From positions 186,001-250,000 of the forward strand of contig NOKP01000026.1 of NCBI GenBank assembly GCA_002682825.1: a stretch of DNA of 64,000 nucleotides. The letters run 5' to 3'. The notes beneath the pieces were generated by a model. That model was not told the origin of the DNA. It saw nothing but the letters and a program-made list of their open reading frames with translations, and made no database searches. This stretch comes from Neonectria sp. B-13. Its lineage: Eukaryota > Ascomycota > Sordariomycetes > Hypocreales > Nectriaceae. Shown here one piece after another: positions 46,469 to 56,701 of the stretch; within the stretch, counting starts at the first letter, position 1; the number at the start of each line of letters is the position of its first letter. A program made the translations under genes and the position numbers.

Positions 46469-46477
46469 ATCAGATAA
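46469..46477 (+). promoter_or_regulatory. Iron-repressor GATA site 1 (ATCAGATAA)
   Basis: The exact consensus ATCWGATAA bound by fungal iron-responsive GATA repressors (SreA, Sre1, Fep1, Urbs1 group). An inverted TTATCT lies at 46461-46466, making a TTATCT-N5-AGATAA palindromic pair. Confidence 0.75.
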
Positions 46478-46670
46478 TCTAAGTGGAGGCTCCGGCTCGT
46501 GTTGCCGAAATCTCCCACCAACGCGGACGGATAACGCGGCATCGCGGCATCAGCGGCACGTACCAACCGCGTCGCAGCCAATACGAGTCAACATCGACAC
46601 AAGCCTTTCCCGGCGGGATTTCTGTCGGTGGATCTTACATGGTTAGTCTCGATGCATCCCTGATTCGATC

Positions 46671-46679
46671 ATCTGATAA
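46671..46679 (+). promoter_or_regulatory. Iron-repressor GATA site 2 (ATCTGATAA)
   Basis: A second exact ATCWGATAA match, 193 nt beyond the first and 206 nt upstream of the FTR1 start codon. Confidence 0.75.
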
Positions 46680-46884
46680 CTTTCAGTGCGCCTCGCATAG
46701 GATCGTGAAAGCTTTGCATGACGGGCGGAGAGCCATCCTTCAATATTTTCACAAACCAAGAGGACTTATTCCTCCCACAATCCCCGGCTCAGGTCAGGAA
46801 TAAGCTCCAAAAGCTCAACGACAACCCTGTCAGCTGCGGTTCCCTTGACACCCCTCTCCGATTCTTCGGAACGCTACTCCAACC

Positions 46885-47994
46885 ATGGCGAAGAACGTGT
46901 TCGCCGTCCAGGTATTCTTCATCGTCTTCAGAGAATGCCTGGAGGCCGTCATCATCATCTCCGTCCTCCTCTCATTCCTCAAGCAATGCCTCGGAGGACC
47001 AGATCAAGATCAAGCAATCTATAAACGCTTGGTGAAACAAGTATGGGCCGGTGCTCTCTCGGGAATTTTGATCTGCCTAATCATCGGAGGTGCCTTTATT
47101 GGTGTCTTTTATGGCTTGGGAAAGGACATATGGGCGAAATCAGAGGACCTCTGGGAAGGAATCTTCTACTTGATCGCTACAATCATCATCACTATAATGG
47201 GCCTCGCCCTATTGAGAATCAACAAGATGAAGGATAAATGGAGAGTCAAGATTGCACAATCCCTTGCAGAGAGGACCACGTCCGCTAAGAAGACATCGTG
47301 GCTTGGGAATTGGTCCAAAAGGCATGTCATGTTCATCTTGCCCTTCATCACAACTCTTCGTGAGGGATTGGAGGCTGTCGTGTTTGTCGGGGGCGTCTCG
47401 TTAGGCCTCCCAGCATCATCCTTCCCCCTCCCTGTGGTCTGCGGTGCCCTCGCGGGGATCATTGTCGGCCTCTTCATCTACCGGGGTGGAAACATGATGT
47501 CGATCCAGATCTTCTTGATTGCCTCCACCAGCGTCTTGTACCTGATTGCGGCTGGGATGTTCTCTAAAGCTGTTTGGAGTTTGCAATATCACCAATTTGC
47601 GGTCAAAGTGGGAAGCGACGTCTCGGAAGCAGGCAACGGTCCGGGATCCTACAACATCAGAGAGACCGTCTGGCATGTAAACTGCTGCAACCCCGAGACT
47701 GACAACGGATGGGACGTCTTCAATGCGATTCTGGGTTGGCAAAACACTGCAACGTACGGGTCGGTCATTGCTTATAACGTGTACTGGATCGGTCTGGTCC
47801 TGGCAATTGTGTGTCTGCTATACGAGGAACGAACCGGTTCACTGCCGCTAAAGGAGAAAATTCTCTCATCACTCTCAAAAGTTCCTGGGCTCCGTGGATA
47901 TGTTCGACGAAAACGTCAAGCATCCCATCAGGATGCGAATGAGATGTTCAGCCGGGTCCAGCAGCAAAGAATTATCGACCCGAATACTACGTAA
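46885..47994 (+). CDS. FTR1: Ftr1-type high-affinity iron permease
   Basis: A single exon encodes 369 residues. Both iron-binding R-E-x-x-E motifs are present: RECLE at residues 16-20 in the first membrane segment and REGLE at residues 159-163. About seven hydrophobic segments fit the family's seven-helix topology, and a CCNP-type loop (HVNCCNPETDNGWDVF) sits before the last helix as in other fungal Ftr1 proteins. The C-terminal tail is basic and cytosolic. It imports Fe(III) made by the neighbouring ferroxidase at the plasma membrane. The start is the first ATG and directly precedes the first membrane segment. A minor alternative upstream frame does not look like protein. Confidence 0.95.
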   Translation: MAKNVFAVQVFFIVFRECLEAVIIISVLLSFLKQCLGGPDQDQAIYKRLVKQVWAGALSGILICLIIGGAFIGVFYGLGKDIWAKSEDLWEGIFYLIATIIITIMGLALLRINKMKDKWRVKIAQSLAERTTSAKKTSWLGNWSKRHVMFILPFITTLREGLEAVVFVGGVSLGLPASSFPLPVVCGALAGIIVGLFIYRGGNMMSIQIFLIASTSVLYLIAAGMFSKAVWSLQYHQFAVKVGSDVSEAGNGPGSYNIRETVWHVNCCNPETDNGWDVFNAILGWQNTATYGSVIAYNVYWIGLVLAIVCLLYEERTGSLPLKEKILSSLSKVPGLRGYVRRKRQASHQDANEMFSRVQQQRIIDPNTT

Positions 47995-48798
47995 TTTAGC
48001 TAGACTGGAGAACATGAGGTCCGCCCTCATGCTTGCATTGTATTTACAACCTTGACATGACTTGGCATAATAGATACAAGAGTACTGTAGCATTAAATGA
48101 ATTCAAGCGTCCACGTGTCTTGTTTTCCTACCACTCCGAAAATAACAGCGTAACACCCAAATGGGGGAGGTTGTATTTTTGAGCCGTTCTCCCCATCACC
48201 CTGAACAGCTGATGGAACAGCCACAACAAAAACGAGTTTCGATTCGACTCACGGACTGACAATGCAGTCGAATAACGTTCCTGTACACACTTTTTTAGGA
48301 GGGAGGTAATTGTGGCTGAGGGTATTCTTTGTTGCGGACTCGCCGAGGAAAAGCTCTTTGAGTGAAAAACGCGAAAAGTCTTCTTTTTGTTACAAAGGGT
48401 CGCTTGGAAGAGTGATTTACAGTTTTAAGGACCTTCTTTGAAAGAGTGCGACTTGAATTAGCGCACAGGTCCTATATTTACTCACTCACGGACACTACCA
48501 TTTACCTAGTGTGACTTCATTCATTCCCGAAGCCCACGTCTTGCTTACTCATATTATCCCTATTGTCCTCCTCCATCACACCATATTGTCCTCCTCTATC
48601 ACACGCCCAACATCCTTTGATCACCTGTGCAAATCCGCAAACAAAATATAACCATGACCCCCTCGGTAAGAAAGCGAGCACTGCTCTCTAAAATCATCTT
48701 CAGTTTTCAATCTTGGAGCCCGTACGAATTACTTTGTTGCTATAATCAAGATCTCTACCCTTCTCTCCCACCCGGCTTCTCAATTTCTCAGTTTCGCC
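47995..48798. other. Intergenic region upstream of the FTA2-like gene
   Basis: About 800 bases with no protein-like frame. An upstream ATG at 48654 followed by a GTAAGA (48666) and a TTTCTCAG acceptor (48791) suggests a possible leader intron or an upstream frame ahead of the main ATG at 48799. Confidence 0.45.
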
Positions 48799-50083
48799 AT
48801 GTATCCGGATTGGCCCGAGTCTGCCGCTGACTTGGTGCCACTGCCACTCTGCGATGGCCCCAAGCTCAAGGCATTTGATTTTCATGGCCCGCAGCAAATG
48901 AAGTTCCTCGAATACATTGGTGGAGGCATACATTCACACGTTTTCAAAATCGAAATCCAGGGGCAGGTTTACGCGTTGAAACTGGTAAGCAATATCCCAC
49001 ATGTCAATATGCATAACAGACCGCGAACTAATTGACCCACAGTTCAGATGGCTCTACGATGATGAAGGTGTTTGGTTGGGTCCCCAGGGTAATTGTTTGG
49101 AGGATTGCAAGGATCGCGAGATCATGAGTGCCTATTACCATTACTCGGAGCCTTTCAACTGCGAATGCCGTGCCTTTGGTCGCCTTCAAGAGACTGGAAA
49201 TACCCAGCTGGCAGTCAAGTGCTTCGGCTACCTGCTGCTTGACGAGGAGCACGAGCGTGCCATGATGACCAAGTTCAGTGACCTCCGGCTTGAGTTCAAC
49301 GGAGACGTTTGGAGTGCTGGAGGCCCGGATATGCGCTTGCGCTTTTTGGGCAAAGACGACCGCCCACCGCCCATGCGGGGCATCGTCAAAGAGTTCGGTC
49401 GAGTTGATGAGGATTTGCGACTGAAGAATGTACGCAAGACTTTCCAAGACATCGTTGATTTGCACCAGCTCGGCATTCTCAGACTCGATGTGGGACACCG
49501 TCAGCTTGTCAACGGCAAGATGGCCGACTTCAGCACAACCATCACTGTCCCACACTTTGCCACGAATCCAGAGTTGAACCCGCAACTTACACCCGAGCAG
49601 ATATCCGGCATGGAGTATGACGTCTTCCGCTGGACTATGTGTGACTACGTTGACTTGGACGAGATGGTACATGAGTGGAATCTTGATCACAAGAATCAAA
49701 AAGACAAAATCTCATTCTTCCCATTGCCTGATGCGGGACTCAAAGGCAGATACGAGCTGAGAAGTACGCCAGCTCGGGAGCGTCAGCGTCCCTACGCGCT
49801 CTTTGACCCAAGACAGTATGACTGGAAGGGTTCTGATGCCAGTGCGAGAGGCGGCGCCACGGCAGCGATGAACGGACGAAAATCGGGCGGAAAGGGAAAG
49901 GGTAGCAGTCATGGAAGGCCTCAGGGGAGCATTCTTCAGAGGCGACGACGGCTGTATGCACCCAGGTGGTACTATGATTGCGACATCAAGGTGATCCGAG
50001 ACTTGAGGTGGGGGTTCCTGCATTCAATGGTATGGGAGTATCGGAGTGGTCGTCTGTTTCCCAAGAAGAGAGAGAACAGATGA
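48799..50083 (+). CDS. FTA2: Kinetochore Sim4-complex subunit FTA2-like protein
   Basis: Two exons are inferred: 48799-48984 and 49043-50083 (GTAAGC donor, CCACAG acceptor), giving 408 residues. The N-terminal motif MKFLEYIGGGIHSHVFKIEIQGQVYALKL is a kinase-like glycine-rich loop plus VAIK-like lysine, as in the FTA2 family. It is followed by CEDC/CECRAFGRLQE and a degenerate lobe (IVKEFG, DIVDLHQLGILRLDVGHRQLVNGKMADFS). That stretch preserves the HxD/N-DFG region only in outline (LRLDV, ADFS), so it is probably a pseudokinase. The C-terminal part is Lys/Gly/Arg-rich (GRKSGGKGKGSSHGRP). Many filamentous fungi carry several paralogs that need not be kinetochore proteins, so the name gives family, not proven role. 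Confidence 0.72.
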
Positions 50084-50115
50084 TAATACGAGGTCCTGTA
50101 GCAATGTAGTCGTTC

Positions 50116-50880
50116 TCACTGTCGACGGATCCCCTCCTCTCCTTCGTCCGTCGCAGGCTCCTCGTCGAGTTTGATTTGAACTCGTACATCTTGATTGACG
50201 GTGGAGTATTGGGGATCATCCATCGCAGCGGGATTATATGATTGCTTAGCCAACCTGGTCTCATCACGTATTTCTTCGAACGTGTTCGCAGATCCGCAAT
50301 CAGGCACATCCGCTTAGAACTCGAATTTCTCGGCAGACTCCATGCTTTGCCCAGAGTGCCTCTCTGCTCGCTCGTCTCTCAGCACCAATAAGATCCTATC
50401 TGACGGCTATCGCGTCACAAGAAAGGCCAGGGACCACCAGTCGCCGTTCATCCGGCTTTCTCTGGGTGTCGGGATCTGTGATTGGGATGGTACCGACGGT
50501 GTTGTTCGATCGGGCCGCAAGCTCGGAGTCGGTGGAGTCGATGGGGGGTTCGCCGGTCTAATTCCGAGTGTAATGGCAGTTGATCAATGCGTACTTGTGT
50601 CCTGGCTCCTCAGAAGAGAGAGTTGAGATACGGAGGGGCTCGGGTTTTGCGGTTCGGATGCTGCTCACCTTGTCGCCTGCTCGCGTCGCACTAGAGTCGA
50701 GAGGATCGATGAAGGATTCCTCCGTGGACCGACTTGTCCGAATGCCGTCGGCCGAACGCGTGGCCGTGTTCTGAGGGAGCGTTAGGAAACGAATAGAGCA
50801 CAGCATATGGGGAGAGGGCGACACTCACCGCGCCGCCGACCTGGGTCACGGCCACACTGAGTCTTTGTCTCGGGGTGCTA
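50116..50880 (-). other. Unresolved coding-like stretch (possible multi-exon gene or pseudogene)
   Basis: Several minus-strand pieces look protein-like and are joined by good splice signals. TPRQRLSVAVTQVGGA ends at a GTGAGT donor. A CCTCAG acceptor leads to NTATRSADGIRTSRSTEESF...AGDK, which ends at a GTGAGC donor. An AATTAG acceptor then opens TGEPPIDSTDSELAARSNN. The last piece, PDCGSANTFEEIRDETRLAK...DEGEEGIRRQ, stops at 50116. I could not connect the third and fourth pieces in frame, nor find the first exon and start. It is either a small real gene with an intron I missed or a decayed gene. The family is unknown. Confidence 0.35.
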
Positions 50881-51573
50881 GTGGCTTTTGGTGTTAGACC
50901 ATAACAGTGGCTTGAGAGGGATGTGATATCAAGGAGCAATGAATGACACGTCCATCATTGAATGGTGCCAAATGGGCTGCAGCCTCAACTCCTAAGCTCC
51001 GGGGTCGTAGCAAATAGGCAGCAACAGTGCGGCAATGTGCCCGACAGCTGGTTCCATCCAAGCCTAACATCTCCAGTAGAGTAGAGGGTAAGGAAACGTC
51101 CGGAACTGATCCAAACAACTCTGCCTTCATGTTCTTTGGCTGACGGCTTCCTCACCGCTTTGGCACTGGCCACTATTTTCAGAAAGCCTACGAGACGTAA
51201 CGTAACACAGGAGCTAGAGCAAACACCAGCTTGGGGAGGCTGTAGCCGGCCTGATGCTGTGGTTGGCTCTTTCATCGCCGTGTTTTAGATACACCGGGTG
51301 CAGGCAAACTTGAGTGACACCAAATGTACCTTTCTCTTGGCGTGATATGATAGCTCAACTCCCTAAATGATCATGGCAAGGGGGGTCATGTCAAGAAGAA
51401 CGCAGTCGTGTTAGGAAGAACAAAGAACAAAGAACCAAAATGCTGTATAAAAATCATCCCTCTTCCGTCTGTACTGTGAATTTATTCTGTTTCCTTGTTC
51501 TTCCAAACTCCTCCAAATTCTTCTTCTTCTTCTCAAGCTTTACTTTTCACCATCTTCCAAAGTCACAATCACC
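50881..51573. other. Intergenic region with TATA-like element
   Basis: No protein-like frame beyond what may be the 5' part of the unresolved minus-strand stretch. The right end is the promoter of the gene starting at 51574. Confidence 0.45.
51446..51453 (+). promoter_or_regulatory. TATA box candidate
   Basis: TATAAAAA, 128 nt upstream of the ATG at 51574, with a pyrimidine-rich leader between them. Confidence 0.5.
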
Positions 51574-52581
51574 ATGGCTGGCCAACCCACCACGCTACGA
51601 AGCGTTCTCTGCCAACAAAAGCCTCGCATCCCCTGCCAAACTACAAACGGAAGAAACACGAAGGGCATCGCATGGCCCGATATCAAAGACAGAATTGTCA
51701 TCTGGGATGCCTTCAATTTACACAACCTCAACCAAAGTTACGGTCATATTCTGGACTTTGTCGACACAGAAGGCCGTCTCGCGGCCCCCTCAGCCGACCA
51801 GATGCTTGCTGGCACGGTGATCAACAAGTTCGAAGACATTAGGCATCTGGTCAGCTGGAAGGATGCTTTGATGCAGCCGACTCTTAGATTTGCGAAGGAT
51901 CACCTCAAACTACACCCGGGTGTCGTTCTTCTTCACAAGCACTCAACTCCAGACGGGCTGTTCTATGCCCACCTTCCGAATTCCCATGCAAGACAGGTCG
52001 TTGACCACATCATTTCCCTTGATGATTTTCCAGGCCAGAACCTGGTGGTTGGCATCGGGAAACCGAGTTCGTACTGGAGCGGCAGGGCGCTCGCAGACCT
52101 CCTCCCCGATACAAAAGCAAACATGCTCGCCCCGCTGGCACAACTGGCGAAAGTTTGCATGACTGGAAATACTCGGTATGGATACCTTCTCACGAACGAA
52201 GAATTGGTGGCTTGCCAGTTTAGCCAAGACGGCAACCAATCGAAGGTCGCCATCATGCCGATTCCGTGGTCCAGGCACGGGGTGGATGTGCTCACAACGG
52301 ATCTTGCTCTGTGGTGGCTTACAATGCCGGCAATGTCGGGCTATGACAACCGGAAGATTGTTAAGGAGGAGGAGATGGTAAAGATCAATCACTGGGATGA
52401 CGTTCATCTGGTCGAGGAGCAAAAATGGGTGCGCCAGCACCGATACTCGAAGTTTCAGCAGCCAATAGGCCCTCCCGCAGACCTTTCCACGGTCGACTGG
52501 GACGACCTCGCCAACTTTTTGGACTTCAATCCTCCCAAACCTGACGATCTCAATACTCCTAACTTTGGTATTGATGGCTAG
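51574..52581 (+). CDS. Uncharacterised 335-residue fungal protein
   Basis: A single exon encodes 335 residues with no signal peptide or membrane segment. Composition is that of a folded cytosolic protein, with motif-like blocks KDRIVIWDAFNLHNLN, VVLLHKHSTPDGLFYAHLPN, RYGYLLTNEELVACQFS, AIMPIPWSRHGVDVLTTDLALWWL and NRKIVKEEEMVKINHW. The block with YGYLLTNEE...PIPW...LTTDLALWWL resembles a pattern seen in fungal proteins of unknown function that may be related to degenerate protein-kinase-like folds, but I cannot confirm that. A TATA element and a pyrimidine-rich leader precede it. Confidence 0.75.
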   Translation: MAGQPTTLRSVLCQQKPRIPCQTTNGRNTKGIAWPDIKDRIVIWDAFNLHNLNQSYGHILDFVDTEGRLAAPSADQMLAGTVINKFEDIRHLVSWKDALMQPTLRFAKDHLKLHPGVVLLHKHSTPDGLFYAHLPNSHARQVVDHIISLDDFPGQNLVVGIGKPSSYWSGRALADLLPDTKANMLAPLAQLAKVCMTGNTRYGYLLTNEELVACQFSQDGNQSKVAIMPIPWSRHGVDVLTTDLALWWLTMPAMSGYDNRKIVKEEEMVKINHWDDVHLVEEQKWVRQHRYSKFQQPIGPPADLSTVDWDDLANFLDFNPPKPDDLNTPNFGIDG

Positions 52582-53578
52582 GATTGATAGGATGATTGGT
52601 ATGTCACATACTGTGGTCGGCAGGACGACGCTTCTTGACGAGTTCGCCTAGCACCTTGCAACTATGGGCGCCACTCGATCGGACTGCGACGACTCGCCGA
52701 CATAATCGGTGCTATAGGATAGAGAATAATACATACGCCTTTAACTAGGGCCTTGTTCTAAGGTTTAAGGTGTAGAAGCTACTCCATGGGTACTTGTCGG
52801 CAGTCAGTCGTTGCCTACCAGGTCCACTTAGCGATGCTACGCCGCAGGGACAACACGGGGGTACTCTTTACTGTTTGGAGTCCTTAAATCCCTGTAGTTG
52901 GGATCGCGGCAGTGAGCATGCTCTTTGGGACTAGGGTTGTGGAGGTTTGAGACCGCTAAGGTGGGAGTTGGTCTTGATTTGGGAAGCCACTGATTTCCAT
53001 TTTCCCCTTATTTTTCCTTATCTTTTCGTTTCCATCGTGGGTGTCCTTCCCATCTTACCATCTGAACCACCCTTCGTCCACAGAGCACCGCGCGAATCCC
53101 GCAGTAGATACCCCAATTGCACATAGCGCCTTTACAGCTACCTGTTGGCGTAACATGCATGGAACCAATTGGCCTCCGCAGTCTGAAAACCCATGAGCTG
53201 GGCAACGTCACTTACGCTAGAATCAAAAGGCGATTTGGGCTGAAGAGCTGGCCGCAATGCCCGGGCTGGACCAATTCCCCAATACCACGATAATAAGGCA
53301 CGTCAAACCAATACCACAGTAGAGGGTTCTCGTGACATGCTTGTATAACACCACGAACGGACCTTGTGGCATTCTGTGCTGAGTAAGATGCCTCCCGCAC
53401 TATCATTGCGCTGTGGTTGTGCCCGTCGATAACCTCCCGGGGTTTCTTTCGCAACAGTCCTAGCCCTTTTGAACGAGACTCCTCGAGATGCAGAGCAGAT
53501 TCCACGATACCCTTTCCGTTTCACTGACGTGTGATCCAGCAATGGCAAATTATATTCCCTAAGTTAGTTACCGGTGAT
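52582..53578. other. 1.0 kb convergent intergenic region
   Basis: Lies between converging stop codons. Frames of 60-97 codons on the minus strand (53008-53548) have no recognisable features. I see no element beyond presumed 3' ends. Confidence 0.5.
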
Positions 53579-54847
53579 CTAGACAGAAAGCGTGACGCCC
53601 TTCTCGAAACTAGCTGTGGCCAGCTCTACAAGCCTTATTCCATCTCGACCGTCCTCTGGCTTCACGGGGACCTCGCCTTTTCCATCCAGAGCAGCGGCAA
53701 AAAGCTCGTAGAACTTCAAGTAGGTTTGCGGAGTGACATTGGGGTAAACGGATTTGTCGAGCTTTCCACTCTCGAAGCGGGCCTGGGCTGCGTCCGAATC
53801 TGGCTCTGCGCTCACATTCAGGACACCTGTATTGCTCTTAGACACATGTAACTCTGAAAGGGATGTGGACAGTAAGACTAACCGAACTTGCTCTCGTCTT
53901 CCTTTCCGAATTCGGGATCGTCCAGCTTCATTCCAGCATTGATCTGGGGCTCTTGAGGGTCTATGTGATACTAGTGCCGGCCGTGTGAGCTTCATACTAA
54001 GAAACGACGAGCGTAGGGGGTCATGCGATACCTTTTTATAACTTCCCTTATCTCCGCGAATCCAGAATCGTAACTGCTCATCCTGCGGGCTCAGCAGGCT
54101 TGATTTGAGGGTAACGAGCACTCCGTTTGAATAATGGAACAACACCGTGAATGCGTCGTTCATGCCTGCCGCATGTTGGGATTGAAGTATGCCGGTAATC
54201 TTGGAGGGTAGTCCAAAGAGAACGAGCGCTTGGTCGATTATATGTGTCCCAAGTCCGTATAGGAGACTGCCTCCAGGCTTTGTGACCACCTTGGGCCAGA
54301 AGCCGGGCAGATCCTTCAAGTACAAGTCGTAGTGTGACGAGAACTCGATGATTCGACCAAGGTGGCCCTCTGCGATCACCTTTTGCAGGGTCAGAAACTC
54401 AACATCCCAACGTCGATTTTGAAAGACAGTGAGCAGTTTCCCTTGGGACTTAGCCAACCGAATTAGCTGGTCGCACTCCTCACTGGTTGGGCAGAACGGC
54501 TTCTCAACGACCACTATCAATTTTATAGCTTTAGTAATTTCCCAGTTTGACCAGCTGCAGTTGGGTTTCGTACCGTGCTTTCCAGCATTTAAAGCCCGTT
54601 GAGCCAGATCAAAGTGTGTTTCAACTGGCGTGCAAATGACGACGAGATCAATATCCTTGTCGTCAAACATTTCATCTGCAGATCTGTAGATGACGCTATC
54701 TGGGTGTGCTCGCTTCGCAGAATCGCCAGAGCGCTGCACGATGCCATGAACCTTGAAGGATGGGGAGGCTGTGAGAAATGGAATATGGAACACGTTGGCT
54801 GACGTGCCATATCCGATGATACCGGCCTTGTAAATGTTTGATGCCAT
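53579..54847 (-). CDS. Gfo/Idh/MocA-family NAD(P)-dependent oxidoreductase (cluster gene 1)
   Basis: Four exons are inferred: 54847-54574, 54513-54032, 53970-53883 and 53826-53579, giving 363 residues. The Rossmann fold begins YKAGIIGYGTSANVFH with the G-x-G motif. The family's catalytic EKP follows intron 1 (VVVEKPFCPTSEE), and then come NRRWDVEFLTLQKVI and GGSLLYGLGTHIIDQAL, the latter with the usual catalytic-region Asp/His. Such enzymes oxidise or reduce a sugar, polyol or dihydrodiol hydroxyl with NAD(P). For the last intron a 29-nt alternative acceptor exists, but the 56-nt version has a branch-like TCTAAG and is preferred. It is divergent from cluster gene 2 across 688 bp. Confidence 0.9.
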   Translation of the reverse strand: MASNIYKAGIIGYGTSANVFHIPFLTASPSFKVHGIVQRSGDSAKRAHPDSVIYRSADEMFDDKDIDLVVICTPVETHFDLAQRALNAGKHGTKPNCSWSNWEITKAIKLIVVVEKPFCPTSEECDQLIRLAKSQGKLLTVFQNRRWDVEFLTLQKVIAEGHLGRIIEFSSHYDLYLKDLPGFWPKVVTKPGGSLLYGLGTHIIDQALVLFGLPSKITGILQSQHAAGMNDAFTVLFHYSNGVLVTLKSSLLSPQDEQLRFWIRGDKGSYKKVSHDPLRSSFLSMKLTRPALVSHRPSRAPDQCWNEAGRSRIRKGRREQVRLVLLSTSLSELHVSKSNTGVLNVSAEPDSDAAQARFESGKLDKSVYPNVTPQTYLKFYELFAAALDGKGEVPVKPEDGRDGIRLVELATASFEKGVTLSV

Positions 54848-55535
54848 GATTGTAATACTGCTCAGGACAAAGGATCTGGGTGTTTGAGCTGTGACGCGCT
54901 GGGCTGGGGTCGCAAAGATGTCTTAAATGCGCTTGGTCGTTGAGAAAGCCAAGACTAACAGGCCATTCTACCCCACGTTTCTTATCCTTCAAAGGAGGTT
55001 TTACCTAGGATATGCCGGTAGGCTTTCTCAACTACGTGATTGTGTGGGGTTTCCTGTGGAGGAGTGCTCGCGGTAATGATGGACCGGGATGCTTCGGCAA
55101 TCTCGGCGAGGATGCCGCGACACTTGTAGCGATGAAATCAAATGACTCCTCATACCCTTGAATTTCAGAACTCGCCGAACTTTTCCCATCCCGGCTTTGG
55201 CTAGCGAACAGAAAATGTAGCGATAACAATGGATAATTGATGGAGTCATTGAAAGTGAGGCTCGGAAGGCCCACCGAAGTTACCAGCGCGATCGGCAACA
55301 CGTCACGGAAGTGCTTCGACATGGCGAAGAGCGGCCCACTTGGGGCATACCATGAACAGCTTGGCGCTTGGGTAAGCCAAGATTATATAGTATCCGTGTA
55401 TCCGATGTCTTGTGAAAGATGTTCTGTGTGACATACTTGTTGTGACTACGAATACTGCGATTAACGTATACAATTCTCCGATTCTCTTCCACGACCTCGC
55501 TAGAGATTTCCTTCATATTACAACCCATACTCACC
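54848..55535. promoter_or_regulatory. Divergent promoter between oxidoreductase genes 1 and 2
   Basis: 688 bases with no gene. It contains CGGCGAGGATGCCG at 55104-55117 (CGG-N8-CCG), of the kind bound by Zn2Cys6 dimers, related to the motif in the other divergent promoter of the cluster. Confidence 0.5.
55104..55117. promoter_or_regulatory. CGG-N8-CCG inverted half-sites
   Basis: CGGCGAGGATGCCG. Inverted CGG triplets are the usual target of Zn2Cys6 homodimers. A similar CGGCGACGATCCG lies at 59150-59162 beside the cluster regulator. Binding is inference only. Confidence 0.35.
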
Positions 55536-56672
55536 ATGGCAGCCCGCGAGTTACGATGGGGCCTTGTAGGCGCCGGCTGGATCGGCGGAGTCTTCGTGGA
55601 TGATATCTTGGCTCCCTGTGCAAGCGGTCCCGCGAAGCATATCCTCGGCGCTGTCGGCACCGCAAGCAGTGTTGACAAGGTCGAGAAGTTCATCGACACA
55701 CACTGGAAAGGAGAAGGCAAACGCCCCAAGGCTCTCGGTTCATATCAGGAGGTCTACGACTCTCCTGACATCGACATCGTCTACGTCGCAACACCCCACA
55801 GCCTGCACAAGCAGAACTGTTTAGATGCTATCAAGGCAGGCAAGCACGTACTGTGTGAAAAACCCTTTACGATCAACAGCAAGGAGGCCGAAGAGGTCGT
55901 TGCCGCCGCGAAGGCCAAGGGTGTATTTTTGATGGAAGGTGTGAACATTCGAGCAACTACCTGTGTTGTACATAAAGGCTAACAAATGATAGGTGTCTGG
56001 ACAAGATTCTTCCCTCTGGCTATTGCTCTAGAGAAGAAGATCCAAGAAGGCGTCATCGGCCATGTTTGGCGTTCCGTCATCCAGATCGGCCTCGGGGCGG
56101 ACTGGGATTCTCTCCCAGAGAGCCACCGACTCAGAGATCCCGCTCTGGGTGGTGGCGCTCTCTTGGATCTCTGCATCTACCCCATAAGCTACTCCTCCAT
56201 GATCATGGGCGCGGGGAAGTTCGGAGAAGAGCATCCCGAAATCAAGGTCACTTCATCGATGGACATTGTCAAAGGCATAGACGAGTCCAACGTCGTGACT
56301 CTGCAATACAAGAACCCCGAGAACAACCCACAGACGGCCATCTGTATTTCTACTGTCCTCGCTGATAGCCCACCGGATTTTGGTCGAATCGAAGGCAAAA
56401 AGGGGACAATCACCCTATATACCAAGCTGGGCCCTAGCTGTCCTACCGGTTTCAGGGTGAAGATCGGAAAGGGGGAGGAGGAAGATTTCAGCTTTGAGCA
56501 CCCGGAAGGCACTTTTGGATTCATCTACGAGGCCGATGCCATTGCGCAGGACATATTTGCGGGACGAACCGAAAACGAGCGAATGCCGCTGGCGGAGACA
56601 TTGAGGGTGATGCGCCTTATGGATCAGGTCCGAGCACAGAGTGGACTGGTCTATCCCCAGGACAAGGAATAA
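55536..56672 (+). CDS. Gfo/Idh/MocA-family oxidoreductase, dimeric dihydrodiol dehydrogenase-like (cluster gene 2)
   Basis: Two exons are inferred: 55536-55938 and 55993-56672 (GTGTGA donor, GATAG acceptor), giving 360 residues. The nucleotide-binding start is LRWGLVGAGWIGGVF. The EKP catalytic motif is LCEKPFTINSKE. The substrate-domain block GGGALLDLCIYPISYSSMIMG with ADWDSLPESHRLRDPAL is the arrangement seen in dihydrodiol dehydrogenase/D-xylose dehydrogenase members; the conserved Tyr of YPISY is present. It is probably NADP-dependent and acts on a sugar or dihydrodiol. The stop is only 29 bases from that of the convergent Zn2Cys6 gene, and the promoter is shared with cluster gene 1. Confidence 0.92.
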
Positions 56673-56701
56673 GAGTATAAGTTTGGTAGTAAAGTGTTAT
56701 C

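Larger units (their letters stand above)
46019..46884. promoter_or_regulatory. Shared divergent FET3/FTR1 promoter
   Basis: 866 bases separate the two start codons. The region holds two exact ATCWGATAA sites (listed separately), plus a TTATCT that faces the first of them. No extra gene is seen. The arrangement fits joint iron control of both subunits. Confidence 0.8.
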
